A stretch of DNA of 42,218 bases from Phycisphaerales bacterium (GTDB lineage: Bacteria; Planctomycetota; Phycisphaerae; Phycisphaerales; SM1A02), in assembly GCA_028278245.1 (NCBI GenBank), contig JANQEQ010000106.1:1-42218 (forward strand). The letters run 5' to 3'. Below the pieces are notes generated by a model. The model had not been told where the DNA came from. It searched no databases and saw only the letters and a program-made list of their open reading frames with translations. A program made the translations under genes and the position numbers. How positions within the stretch are numbered: position 1 is the first letter of the stretch; each line of letters begins with the position of its first letter. Below, piece after piece: positions 10,801 to 18,993 of the stretch.

Positions 10801-13800
10801 CATTGATGAGCAGCACATACCAAACATCTTCCTCTCCGCCGCAATGGTTTTCGATTCGAATCTGCATCAGGATGTTGAGCAGGTTGTTGTTCCACCGGTA
10901 GAGCAGTTCCTCGAAGTTGAAGTATTGCCAAACGAGGATCTCTACCAGCCGCAGGATGAAGGAACGTACACAATCAAGGTAACAGACCATGAGGGGGAGC
11001 CGGTGATTGGTGAGGTGTCACTTGGGATTATTGATGAATCTGTGTACTACATTCAGTCTGACTATGCAGGTGATCCAAGACCATTCTTTTTCGATCAGCG
11101 TCAATCACATCGAGTACAGACGAGTAGTACTTCCCAGTGGAAAAGTTATGTTCGTCTGACTGAATATCAGGATGATCGCCTGGTCGATGAAAAAGAACTT
11201 TCGTTACTACGTAAACAAGAGATGTACGGTTATGCGCCCGGTGGATATCGCGGATATTTGAAAGGAGCGGGTGTGGGTGGCGGTGGTGGTCATTTTGGTA
11301 CACCCCCAATGGAAGCCGAAGAAATGCGGTTTGATCGGGCTGCTGGTGAATCAGTGGCAAAGATGGCTGCAGGTCAAGCTGTAAATTCCCGGGAGTTTCT
11401 TGGGGCAGAAATTGTGGCTGATGCTGCTATGAGTGCTCCGATGGCACCTGATGGTGATCCGCAACCTGCGATACAGGTGCGCAGTGACTTCCGATCCACA
11501 ATTCACTGGATGGCGGATATCGTCACCGATTCACAAGGCAGTGCCACCGTTGATGTTAAATTTGCCGACTCGTTGACCACCTGGGATGCCACAGCTCGCG
11601 TTTGCACTACTGGCAACCAGTTCGGAATTGGAAAAGTAACCACCAGAACACGATTGCCATTGCTGGTTCGCCTCCAGGCACCTCGCTTCTTTGTTGTTGG
11701 CGATCAGGTAACTATTTCAGCAGTTGTTAACAACAATACTGATGATCCTCTCACTGTGACAGCCTCACTCGAAGCAGATGACCTGGAACCAATCCTGTCA
11801 TCGGACCGTGATTCGACTTTTACCATCACCGTTCCAGCTAACGGTGAAGCACGCGTTGACCGACTCTTCACCGCACTAGCTGAAGGTGATACAACGCTTC
11901 GCGCACAAGTCATCAACAACATGTATTCAGACGCCATGGAAAAAACCTATCCGGTATATGAGCATGGCATTGAAAAATTCCTGTCAAAATCAGGCAAAGT
12001 ACGTGGGGATGAAGTTTCGTTCACTATTGATCTGCCTGCTGAACGACGTGATGGTTCCACCAACATGATGGTGCAAATTACGCCGTCGATGGCAGTTACC
12101 ATGCTGGATGCCCTGCCTTATCTTATTGATTACCCCTATGGCTGCACTGAACAGACGATGAGTCGGTTCCTGCCTGCTGCAATTACCGCAAAGACGCTTA
12201 CCGATCTCGGCCTTGATCCTGATGAGGCAATGGGCAAGGTGTTTGGAGGTATTGAACAGGAGTTTGTTGCAAAAACTCACAAAAGGGGTAAACGACATCT
12301 TGAAGATCTCGATTTCATTATCGATGCCGGCTTGCAACGTCTTTACGACTTCCAGCATAGTGATGGGGGTTGGGGTTGGTGGAAGAAAGGCTCAAGCGAT
12401 CACTTTATGACCGCTTACGTGCTGTGGGGCATGACGATTGCAGCACAGGCGGATGTCGATATTGATCATTATGCCATGCAGGCAGCCGCACAGTATCTTG
12501 CGGTTGAACTCGTTGAAGAAGAAAACTCACCTGACACGCAAGCATGGATGCTGCACGCTCTATCCCTGTACAGCACATTGGATAGGGAATCACCGCATCA
12601 GAAGTATCAAATCAAGGCATACAACAATCTGTGGCAACAGCGCGATGCACTCAATGCGTACACGCGGGCTTTGCTGGCGCTGACAGCACATTTCCGGGAT
12701 GATCCCAGTCGAGCCCGAATTCTCATTGACAACCTGGAAAACGGAGTGCAATACGACGAACGACCCGATACCTCGGTGCTCATCGACGGGCAAATTCCAG
12801 CTCGCGACTCAGTCATGGGCACTGCACATTGGGGTGAAGACGGCATCTACTGGCGTTGGTCAGATGGTGGTGTTGAAGCCACGGCATTTGCTTTGCGCGC
12901 TCTTCTGGCAATCGATCCGGATCATCAATTGATCAAACCGGTCACCAACTGGCTCATCAAGAATCGTCGAGGTGCTCAGTGGAGCAATACACGCGATACT
13001 GCCATCGTTATTCTCACGCTCAATGATTACCTGCGGCAAAGCGGAGAGCTCGCCAACCCGGTGGAGTATGAACTGCTTGTCAACGGGCAGATCGTTTCGC
13101 ATCAGTCCATTTCAGGCAGCGATTTATTGCAGGCTCCCAGCACATTCCATATCAACGATGAATTGATCGAGGATGGTGTAAATGAAATCATCATCCGACG
13201 TCTCTCCGGTGATGGTTCATTGTATTTTGCTGCCGATGTCAAATTCTTCAGTCTGGAAGAACACATCACCCCTGCTGGGAATGAGATTTTCGTCCGCCGT
13301 GATTATTTCAAGCTTCAACCGACGCCAACCCTGCTGAAGGGATATCAATATGAACACGTTCCACTGAAGGACAATGACTCCATTGCCAGTGGTGAGCGTA
13401 TCAAGGTCGTGGTGACGGTCGAGGCGAAGAACCACTACGAGTATCTGGTCTTTGAAGATCTCAAACCAGCCGGTTTTGAGGCGGTTCAGATCCGTAGCGG
13501 TGAGGATCTCATGATACGTGAGTTGAAGTCCAGCGGCGTGGATTACCGCTTCTCCAGTCCAGGTCACGATCCAACAGAAACACTGAACGATCCTCAAGAT
13601 TACACCGGGCGACAATACTGGGTATATCAGGAGTTGCGGGACCGGAAAGTGGCTATGTTCGTATCGAAACTTCCGGAAGGAACCTGGGAGATCACATACG
13701 AACTCCGCGCAGAAACACCCGGCCGCTTCCATGCTCTTCCCTTGCTTGGTCATGCCATGTATGTCCCGGAAATCAGGGCAAATGGACAGGAAGTGAGAAT

Positions 13801-13828
13801 CGAAGTAACCGAACGTGAGGAAGATTGA
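7838..13828 (+). CDS. Secreted alpha-2-macroglobulin family protein
   Basis: A very large (about 1996-residue) exported protein that would trap proteases through a reactive thioester. A signal peptide (FINLVFLSLVIILHSGVCTA) leads into a helical TPR-like region to about residue 310. A long series of beta-sandwich macroglobulin domains follows, then a Gly-rich, protease-accessible stretch at about 1125-1170 (GYAPGGYRGY, GVGGGGGHFG) that may be the bait region. The A2M signature region and the thioester motif YPYGCTEQTMSRFLP come next (Cys codon at 12143), so the Cys-x-Glu-Gln chemistry is intact. The thioester alpha-helical domain continues with DGGWGWW and SDHFMTAYVLWG. GGAGG at 7824-7828 abuts an ATG at 7829 but lies 9 bases before the ATG at 7838, so I take 7838. 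No penicillin-binding protein 1C gene, the usual bacterial partner, is adjacent. Confidence 0.93.
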   Translation: MTRQFINLVFLSLVIILHSGVCTALSHQSDKSDQFEQIKYNAEREYVQSSYSRAHELYEKAADLSLNDEQQRWVQFRLADSAWRSQAATDTSDSTIFEESLKQLQILIRDAVRPDEQDQIWALVHESIGDYWWSRRQSRNWSSAWQHYEKALDWYAGSTEIESARRAYLDIVWRISNPSWQRGYGSISTNLPLEIIENADSIAVTTEDKAHTKLLLAYTLYHRQNDFNSIQRIKDAFQFVIEHGKLSKWYDDALYSYAQWLCRYGQVIVHPNGQWQFKPDYVEAVRIYRKIITEFEKGETQYFDNAKRQIAEIVNPVINVSVSNTFLPGSEIQYYLHWRNVNQIDFSLHKVDLTRDVNFSSNDKSIHEWIGCIDISSTPRVQSWNVITDDDGTHQPGNEQMHLDDPLTPGAYIILASAGGKQSRELVLVTDTSLVIKTDQDQILVYCCDAVDGSPKPDVRIRAWNSYHHRQRSHYFDAVAHTDEQGLCVFDQDDLNFDFKHGNRNSMVFASDGEHQALAQLGSYYSRNAEDFWRIYAYTDRPAYRPDETVRWKFIARQYINSTYSTPEGETIEYTITDPQGSKIKTDTVKLNGFGSAFGEFELAADFPLGEYRVSFERKSNGRHIGNATLFRLEEYKLPEFKVSINTPEEDGKKKAFRLGDDVQVDITAEYYFGGPVVKANVELLVYQRPYYHWWQPPHKYPWCYEDTQPHWRHYGNEQVIKRETLKTDEEGNATLTFDTPFGHNQDLEYRIEARVTDASRREIISSDTVRVTKQRYYVYAHPKHQIYQPNDKVEIDFKALDPNQEPVEVTGRVIVTRQQWTEIWIDPEGNEIHGEMLEKIRRQHYYFPPSVQPPHRPWRQKIRGYVSEEVLTTLVSTDELGEASLTFTPQQEGHYLIDWTSDDPGGPPIKAQTFAWVVTDSSTDIGYRQGNLEIIVDKDTFQAGQTAPVMISTPTNNRYVLFSIEGNDLHSYQLVQVAGTVKLLQIPIDEQHIPNIFLSAAMVFDSNLHQDVEQVVVPPVEQFLEVEVLPNEDLYQPQDEGTYTIKVTDHEGEPVIGEVSLGIIDESVYYIQSDYAGDPRPFFFDQRQSHRVQTSSTSQWKSYVRLTEYQDDRLVDEKELSLLRKQEMYGYAPGGYRGYLKGAGVGGGGGHFGTPPMEAEEMRFDRAAGESVAKMAAGQAVNSREFLGAEIVADAAMSAPMAPDGDPQPAIQVRSDFRSTIHWMADIVTDSQGSATVDVKFADSLTTWDATARVCTTGNQFGIGKVTTRTRLPLLVRLQAPRFFVVGDQVTISAVVNNNTDDPLTVTASLEADDLEPILSSDRDSTFTITVPANGEARVDRLFTALAEGDTTLRAQVINNMYSDAMEKTYPVYEHGIEKFLSKSGKVRGDEVSFTIDLPAERRDGSTNMMVQITPSMAVTMLDALPYLIDYPYGCTEQTMSRFLPAAITAKTLTDLGLDPDEAMGKVFGGIEQEFVAKTHKRGKRHLEDLDFIIDAGLQRLYDFQHSDGGWGWWKKGSSDHFMTAYVLWGMTIAAQADVDIDHYAMQAAAQYLAVELVEEENSPDTQAWMLHALSLYSTLDRESPHQKYQIKAYNNLWQQRDALNAYTRALLALTAHFRDDPSRARILIDNLENGVQYDERPDTSVLIDGQIPARDSVMGTAHWGEDGIYWRWSDGGVEATAFALRALLAIDPDHQLIKPVTNWLIKNRRGAQWSNTRDTAIVILTLNDYLRQSGELANPVEYELLVNGQIVSHQSISGSDLLQAPSTFHINDELIEDGVNEIIIRRLSGDGSLYFAADVKFFSLEEHITPAGNEIFVRRDYFKLQPTPTLLKGYQYEHVPLKDNDSIASGERIKVVVTVEAKNHYEYLVFEDLKPAGFEAVQIRSGEDLMIRELKSSGVDYRFSSPGHDPTETLNDPQDYTGRQYWVYQELRDRKVAMFVSKLPEGTWEITYELRAETPGRFHALPLLGHAMYVPEIRANGQEVRIEVTEREED

Positions 13829-14033
13829 TCCTCCTCACACACATCACTCCAACCTACAGTACTTTTAATTCCACATCTCGGCGGTATTCCTCTCATGGTG
13901 GTCTGATACTGGCGCCGATACCCTTGTCATCTGAATAGAAATCAGTACTCTCACTATCTGGTGATGGATACAGCCGTATTCACACTCACAAACATGGATG
14001 CGAATTATGTGATTCATCTCTGGAGATGACAGA

Positions 14034-15344
14034 ATGAGCCAACAGAAGAAACTCGCCATTCTCGTCGGTGGTGGACCGGCACCTGGGATTAACAGCGTTA
14101 TTGGATCAGCCACGATCCGAAGCGCTCTTGGCGGAGTTGAAGTGTTAGGAATTCGTGATGGTTTTCAATGGATTATGCAAGGGAATATTGATCACATCAC
14201 CCCCCTTACCATTCAGGACATCAGCCGCATCCACTTCCGAGGTGGTTCATATATCGGCATTTCGCGCGCCAATCCACGCCTGCACCCGGATCATCTGGAA
14301 AATACGATCACCAGCCTTCTTCGTTTGAATGTTACGAAGCTCATCACAATCGGAGGGGATGATACTGCATTCTCAGCAATGAAACTGGCGGAAATCGCAG
14401 AGGGACGCATACAGGTTGTGCATGTTCCCAAAACGATCGATAACGATCTCGATCTGCTCCCACACATCGACACATTCGGTTATCAAACCGCCCGTCATGT
14501 CGGTTGTCAAATCACAACGAATCTGATGGTCGATGCGCATACGACGAGTCGATGGTATTTCCTCATCTCAATGGGTCGGAAGGCCGGGCATCTTGCTTTG
14601 GGTATCGGTAAAGCAGCCGGCGCAACGCTCACCCTCGTTCCGGAAGAATTCGGAGATGGACCGATTCGTCTCAAAGCCATCGTCGATACCCTGGTTGGTG
14701 CGATTATCAAACGTCTCAGTTACGATCGCCGCGATGGCGTGGCAGTGATCGCTGAGGGCGTGGTATTAGGTATTGCACCGGAGGATCTCAAAGAACTTGA
14801 AGACATCGAGCGTGATGATCACGATAACATTCGCATTGCCGAAATTAATATCGGGGAAATCATCAAGCGCGAAGTGCGCAAGGAATTGAATAAATTCAAC
14901 ATCAACTCCACGATCATTTCAAAAAATATCGGTTACGAACTACGGTGCGCCGATCCCATACCTTTCGATATGGAATACTGTCGGGATCTTGGATATGCTG
15001 CGACCAAATGCCTCTTTGAAGGTGGCAGTAACGTGATGATTTCTCTTGAGGGAGCTAAGTTTGTTCCAATTCCATTTGAAAAGATGCTAGATCCTACAAC
15101 CGGAAAAGCGCGGATTCGAATGGTAGATATTAACTCCATTCGTTATGCGATTGCCCGTCGATACATGATCCGTCTGCGTCGGGATGATTTTGATGATCCG
15201 CATGAATTGGCAAAACTCGGAGCCACCTGCGGTATATCTTTGTCTGATTTCCGTGATCGCTTCAGTTACCTGATTGAAAACGAACCACCTTCACTACAGC
15301 TTGAGTCCATGTCAGCACCAATGACCGTCACCGAAATGGGTTAA
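14034..15344 (+). CDS. pfp: 6-phosphofructokinase, residues of the pyrophosphate-dependent type
   Basis: The enzyme phosphorylates fructose 6-phosphate at the glycolytic control step. At 436 residues it is longer than E. coli PfkA. The N-terminal phosphoryl-donor loop is VGGGPAPGIN (11-20). The donor-specificity positions read GGDD (Asp110) and PKTIDND (Lys133, catalytic Asp136). In ATP-dependent enzymes these are normally GGDG and PGTIDND; Asp plus Lys is the known hallmark of PPi-dependent enzymes, because the Asp blocks the ATP alpha-phosphate. The substrate motif MGRKAGHLAL follows. PPi use would make the step reversible. GGAG is 8 bases before the ATG. It is preceded by a 205-bp gap and appears monocistronic. 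Family membership is very sure; PPi dependence is inferred from two residues. Confidence 0.93.
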   Translation: MSQQKKLAILVGGGPAPGINSVIGSATIRSALGGVEVLGIRDGFQWIMQGNIDHITPLTIQDISRIHFRGGSYIGISRANPRLHPDHLENTITSLLRLNVTKLITIGGDDTAFSAMKLAEIAEGRIQVVHVPKTIDNDLDLLPHIDTFGYQTARHVGCQITTNLMVDAHTTSRWYFLISMGRKAGHLALGIGKAAGATLTLVPEEFGDGPIRLKAIVDTLVGAIIKRLSYDRRDGVAVIAEGVVLGIAPEDLKELEDIERDDHDNIRIAEINIGEIIKREVRKELNKFNINSTIISKNIGYELRCADPIPFDMEYCRDLGYAATKCLFEGGSNVMISLEGAKFVPIPFEKMLDPTTGKARIRMVDINSIRYAIARRYMIRLRRDDFDDPHELAKLGATCGISLSDFRDRFSYLIENEPPSLQLESMSAPMTVTEMG

Positions 15345-15375
15345 TTGACTCCACCGTCAGTCAGTCCAGTAAGAA

Positions 15376-17565
15376 TCATCCATCCGAAGTCTCCTCGGTT
15401 TCAGACTCCTGTGGGACATCCTGTTGTAGCTTGATCACGCGGCCGCGGGTTTTACGCTTTGCTTCCAACCGTAATTCCCTTTGACCTTTGATGAGAAATT
15501 TGAATTCTTCCACACTTGTCACTGGTTGTTCATTAACATGAACGATGCGCTCAAACGGCTTCAAACCTGCCACCGCAGCCTTACCTCCTGGCTCAACCCG
15601 GCTGATGATCACTCCTGATTCGTCATCTGTCATTCTGAAGTAATAGCGAACTTCATAAGTTAAATCACGGATGGTAATACCCAGATCTTCCGATTCGTAA
15701 CGTGGGGCAGCGCTATAATGCATCGGGCTTTCTGTTACTGTAAATGGAATGTGACGAAGCTCTCCCCTGCTGAAAACATCGACTGTAAATGGTGTGCCGA
15801 ATCCCAGACTCATCAGACGACGGTTAAATTCACTTTCCAGACCCGGCCACGGCGGAGGTACCTGATCAAAGGCTTCCACAGGTACCCCATCCAACTGATC
15901 CCAGGGAAATCCACCATAATTCGCCCAAAAATCATCTTCAACCATGATTTCAATCGGCTTGGGCTGATCTTCCGCATGCAGGCGAAGCAGGATGTCACCT
16001 ACTGACAGATCAGCTTGCGCTGCGGGTGATCCCGGATAGACATAAGTGACTATCGCACCCGTTGTGCCGTCGTTTGTCTGATCTGCCAATTGATTGACTC
16101 GAGCCAACTCCTGATCCATTGCCTGCAATTCCACTCCAAGCCAGGCAATGCGATTCTCCTGTTCCTCAGGTAGGGGTACATTATCAGGATCAATGTGCTC
16201 AGCAAGATCATGCAGAACGAAACGAATGTCATTGGCTGCTGTAATTTCAGGCATCGATTCATCCCACTGTGATGCAATAGCAACTTTTCGACGACGCGCA
16301 ATCGGCAATGCAATGAGTTCACCTTCCTGATCAAACAGGAATGTGTCAGGTGGAAAATGCCCCATCGACGGGTAAATGCGTCCTTTCCATCCGCTACGAA
16401 AACCAACGAGACGAGTGGGGCCAACATACAGTGTTCGGTTTTCCCCTCGCACTCGAACCTCCGCAGAGCCTAATAGATCATATTGAAAGGTCAGGATCTC
16501 CAGATCAGAAAGTGGAGTCGGCGAGGGCAAGGGCTCATCAAGCTCTACAATGAATGCTTCATAATTACGCAGTGACGATACGAAAGATGCCATTCTCACC
16601 TGTTCACCCGGCGCGTATACTCGTATGCGCTCCAACCGGGCAGTAACATTCGGCTTCAATCCGGTTAGAACAAGTATCCTTTGTGAATCAATGAGCAGAC
16701 CTGCTACATCTCGCTCCGTATCCTCACCTTCCATCATCCAAGGTTGAGTTGTTGAACCGCGCTTCGGACTGCGAAAACTGAGCGCAACGCGCAACACGGT
16801 TGAATCGGCTGCATCCTGAAGTACATCGTTCAATTCAGTTACCTGTTGACTTGACACTTGAGGTTGATCCAGTGGCGAACCCTTCCATGATTCATCAATC
16901 GGAAGATCACTTCCCATCCATATCCCAATCGGTGAACCCGTCTGATTAACAATGATGCTCCCCTCTGTAATTGGTGAGGTATGAACACGATTCTCTATTG
17001 CAGTAATTCGATTTGATTTTGGCCAGATCTTTGTCGCCCAGATGCCATTGTTTTCGTTGTAATGAACGTAAACATATGGCTCTTCCAGTGTAGGATCGAA
17101 CTGTAAGGGTTCCGCACCAGTCAACGGCTCATTCAGCTTCAAAACGAGTGCAGTCTGATGAGTTAAAAAAGCCGCTACTTCCGCTTCGATAACCTGTGAT
17201 CCCTGATGAACCAGAATCTTTTCAATGAAACGTTCGTGTATCAATGGATCACTCGCGACGACGAGAGTTGGTGAAACGAGATACCCGCCGGTTTCCGCTG
17301 GCCTCTCCTCATCAATGTGCTGCTCTCCGGGGATTCTGCGCCCAGTGCTGTAAGGAGCTTCACTGTTGTGATAGCGCAGGTAAAACTCAACCTGAACCAG
17401 ACTGGGTTGTATCTTCTGGTAAATGTTCTCCAAGTCCTGATTTGTGAGTGAATCATCAGATCCGTTGGCAAGCGGCGTTCCACTCATCAGCGCTGCGATG
17501 ATTCCCAGAATCAATGATATGTAACAACTCTGAACTCGATAGAGATTTGAATTTGAACTCGGCAC
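15376..17565 (-). CDS. Degenerate HtrA-like protein (pseudo-protease) with PDZ domains
   Basis: A 729-residue exported protein with an N-terminal hydrophobic segment (about 14-30). The first part is laid out like a trypsin-like HtrA domain, but the catalytic motifs are gone. Where TNxHV is expected it reads VVASDPLIH (about 103-110), where VDLAVLK is expected HQTALVLKL, and where GNSGGPLVN is expected TEGSIIVN. A second degenerate protease-like domain may follow (about 255-440). Two PDZ-like modules come at about 470-620 (AIVTYVYPGSPAAQADLSVG) and 640-710 (GVIISRVEPGGKAAVAGLKP), then a charged tail. It starts 3 bases after the stop of the active HtrA gene, so the two are co-transcribed. I infer a non-proteolytic partner, adaptor or substrate-binding paralogue of that protease. 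Confidence 0.8.
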   Translation of the reverse strand: MPSSNSNLYRVQSCYISLILGIIAALMSGTPLANGSDDSLTNQDLENIYQKIQPSLVQVEFYLRYHNSEAPYSTGRRIPGEQHIDEERPAETGGYLVSPTLVVASDPLIHERFIEKILVHQGSQVIEAEVAAFLTHQTALVLKLNEPLTGAEPLQFDPTLEEPYVYVHYNENNGIWATKIWPKSNRITAIENRVHTSPITEGSIIVNQTGSPIGIWMGSDLPIDESWKGSPLDQPQVSSQQVTELNDVLQDAADSTVLRVALSFRSPKRGSTTQPWMMEGEDTERDVAGLLIDSQRILVLTGLKPNVTARLERIRVYAPGEQVRMASFVSSLRNYEAFIVELDEPLPSPTPLSDLEILTFQYDLLGSAEVRVRGENRTLYVGPTRLVGFRSGWKGRIYPSMGHFPPDTFLFDQEGELIALPIARRRKVAIASQWDESMPEITAANDIRFVLHDLAEHIDPDNVPLPEEQENRIAWLGVELQAMDQELARVNQLADQTNDGTTGAIVTYVYPGSPAAQADLSVGDILLRLHAEDQPKPIEIMVEDDFWANYGGFPWDQLDGVPVEAFDQVPPPWPGLESEFNRRLMSLGFGTPFTVDVFSRGELRHIPFTVTESPMHYSAAPRYESEDLGITIRDLTYEVRYYFRMTDDESGVIISRVEPGGKAAVAGLKPFERIVHVNEQPVTSVEEFKFLIKGQRELRLEAKRKTRGRVIKLQQDVPQESETEETSDG

Positions 17566-17568
17566 CGG

Positions 17569-18936
17569 TTATTCCTTTTCATAATCTCGCGCATAATCAA
17601 GTACAATCTGTCTTATCAATCCACCACGAAGCACCATGATGACCACACGATGTGTGGTCTTGATATTTTCCATCGTCTGCGCATGGTATCTGCGAACATC
17701 TTCAAGTGTTTTAATATCTTGTCCATCTATGGTGAGGATAATATCTTCTGCCTGCAAGCCTGCCGCAGCAGCATTTCCAGGGTATTCGATTCCAAATACG
17801 AACACACCTACTTTCTGGTAGAAATACAGATCCTCGTTATCGAACTGGTTAATTTCCTTCACCGTGAAATCCCAACGTGGGCAATCCAGTTCCTCACCTT
17901 CAACGTGCCCTTTTTCACGTGGCGTGATTTCAAATTGAAGGTTTTCATTGCCACGAACGACTTCAAACCGAGCCGGTTCACCTTTGGCAAGAAAACCTAA
18001 TTTGCGTCGTACTGCCGGAAGGTCTTCTTCGGTTATCGCATCTATCTTCTCACCGTTCACTCTCACAATTCGATCGCGCGGTTGCAAGCCGGCTCGACGC
18101 GCAGGGCTTTGAGGATCAGTTTCCGCCACAATAACTCCGTTTTCTGCCGCAAAATACATATCGCGATTGAAATCCCTGAGCGGTTGAAGTTGAAGACCCG
18201 TCCAACTCCAATCAACCTTGCCGTGATTTCGCAACTGCGGGAGCAGTATTTCCACTGTTTTTGAAGGGATGGCAAATCCCATCCCACCACCACCTCGCGT
18301 ATTCAACCCGATGATCTTACCTTCGGTATTGACAAGAGGACCGCCACTGTTGCCGGGATTGATCGAGGCATCGGTCTGCAACCAGAGGCTGTACTCGCTG
18401 CTTTCTGGCAGATAACGACTTGTGCAGGAGATTATTCCGATCGACACGGAGCGGTTCATACCCCACGGCGCTCCCATTGCCATAACAAAATCACCTTCCT
18501 GCAAAATATTTGAATCACCGAATGTCGCAAATGGAAGGGAGGAAACACCCTGAGGCAAAGTTAACTGCAATGCCGCAAGATCGACCGATTGATCGCTTCC
18601 AATGACCTCTGCATCCATCGCTGTACCATCTGCCAGCAGGCAGCGTACGCTTGTTGCTTTGTCGATCACATGCCAATTCGTCAAAGCAAGTCCATCAGCA
18701 CTGATAACCACGCCGCTCCCGGTCACTTCCTGACTTTTTCGCTTCCCCTCTTCATGCGATTCACTGACACACTTGATATAGATAACTGCCGGGAATACTT
18801 TGCTTTTCGCATTCTGAACAACTGCGCGAAAGTCCGGCGTTGAAGCCATGGCAGGTGGAAGCTCTTCAGCCCTTGAAACTTCTGCTCCAAAGACCAGGCA
18901 CAATAAACATGTCACAATTTTCAACATATGAGTCAT
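17569..18936 (-). CDS. HtrA/DegP-family serine protease with two PDZ domains
   Basis: Envelope quality-control protease of peptidase family S1C, 455 residues. A signal peptide (LKIVTCLLCLVFGAEVSRAEE) precedes the trypsin fold. The triad is visible: His89 in LTNWHVI, Asp119 in SVDLAAL and Ser197 in NPGNSGGPL. PDZ1 (about 245-330) contains VIVAETDPQSPARRAGLQPRD and PDZ2 (about 360-445) contains VFGIEYPGNAAAAGLQAEDI. It is the gene before the degenerate HtrA-like gene and lies 57 bases after the formiminotransferase gene. It probably degrades misfolded exported proteins, of which this genome secretes many. Which DegP, DegQ or DegS role it plays cannot be told. Confidence 0.94.
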   Translation of the reverse strand: MTHMLKIVTCLLCLVFGAEVSRAEELPPAMASTPDFRAVVQNAKSKVFPAVIYIKCVSESHEEGKRKSQEVTGSGVVISADGLALTNWHVIDKATSVRCLLADGTAMDAEVIGSDQSVDLAALQLTLPQGVSSLPFATFGDSNILQEGDFVMAMGAPWGMNRSVSIGIISCTSRYLPESSEYSLWLQTDASINPGNSGGPLVNTEGKIIGLNTRGGGGMGFAIPSKTVEILLPQLRNHGKVDWSWTGLQLQPLRDFNRDMYFAAENGVIVAETDPQSPARRAGLQPRDRIVRVNGEKIDAITEEDLPAVRRKLGFLAKGEPARFEVVRGNENLQFEITPREKGHVEGEELDCPRWDFTVKEINQFDNEDLYFYQKVGVFVFGIEYPGNAAAAGLQAEDIILTIDGQDIKTLEDVRRYHAQTMENIKTTHRVVIMVLRGGLIRQIVLDYARDYEKE

Positions 18937-18993
18937 CTACCGGTTTCCCATGATATTGTTGCTATGAGCTGGAATATAAACTTCACGTATGAT

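Noticed and set aside
10490..10990. A 166-residue antisense frame within the macroglobulin gene.
   Set aside because: It overlaps the uninterrupted macroglobulin frame and has no start signal or domain features.
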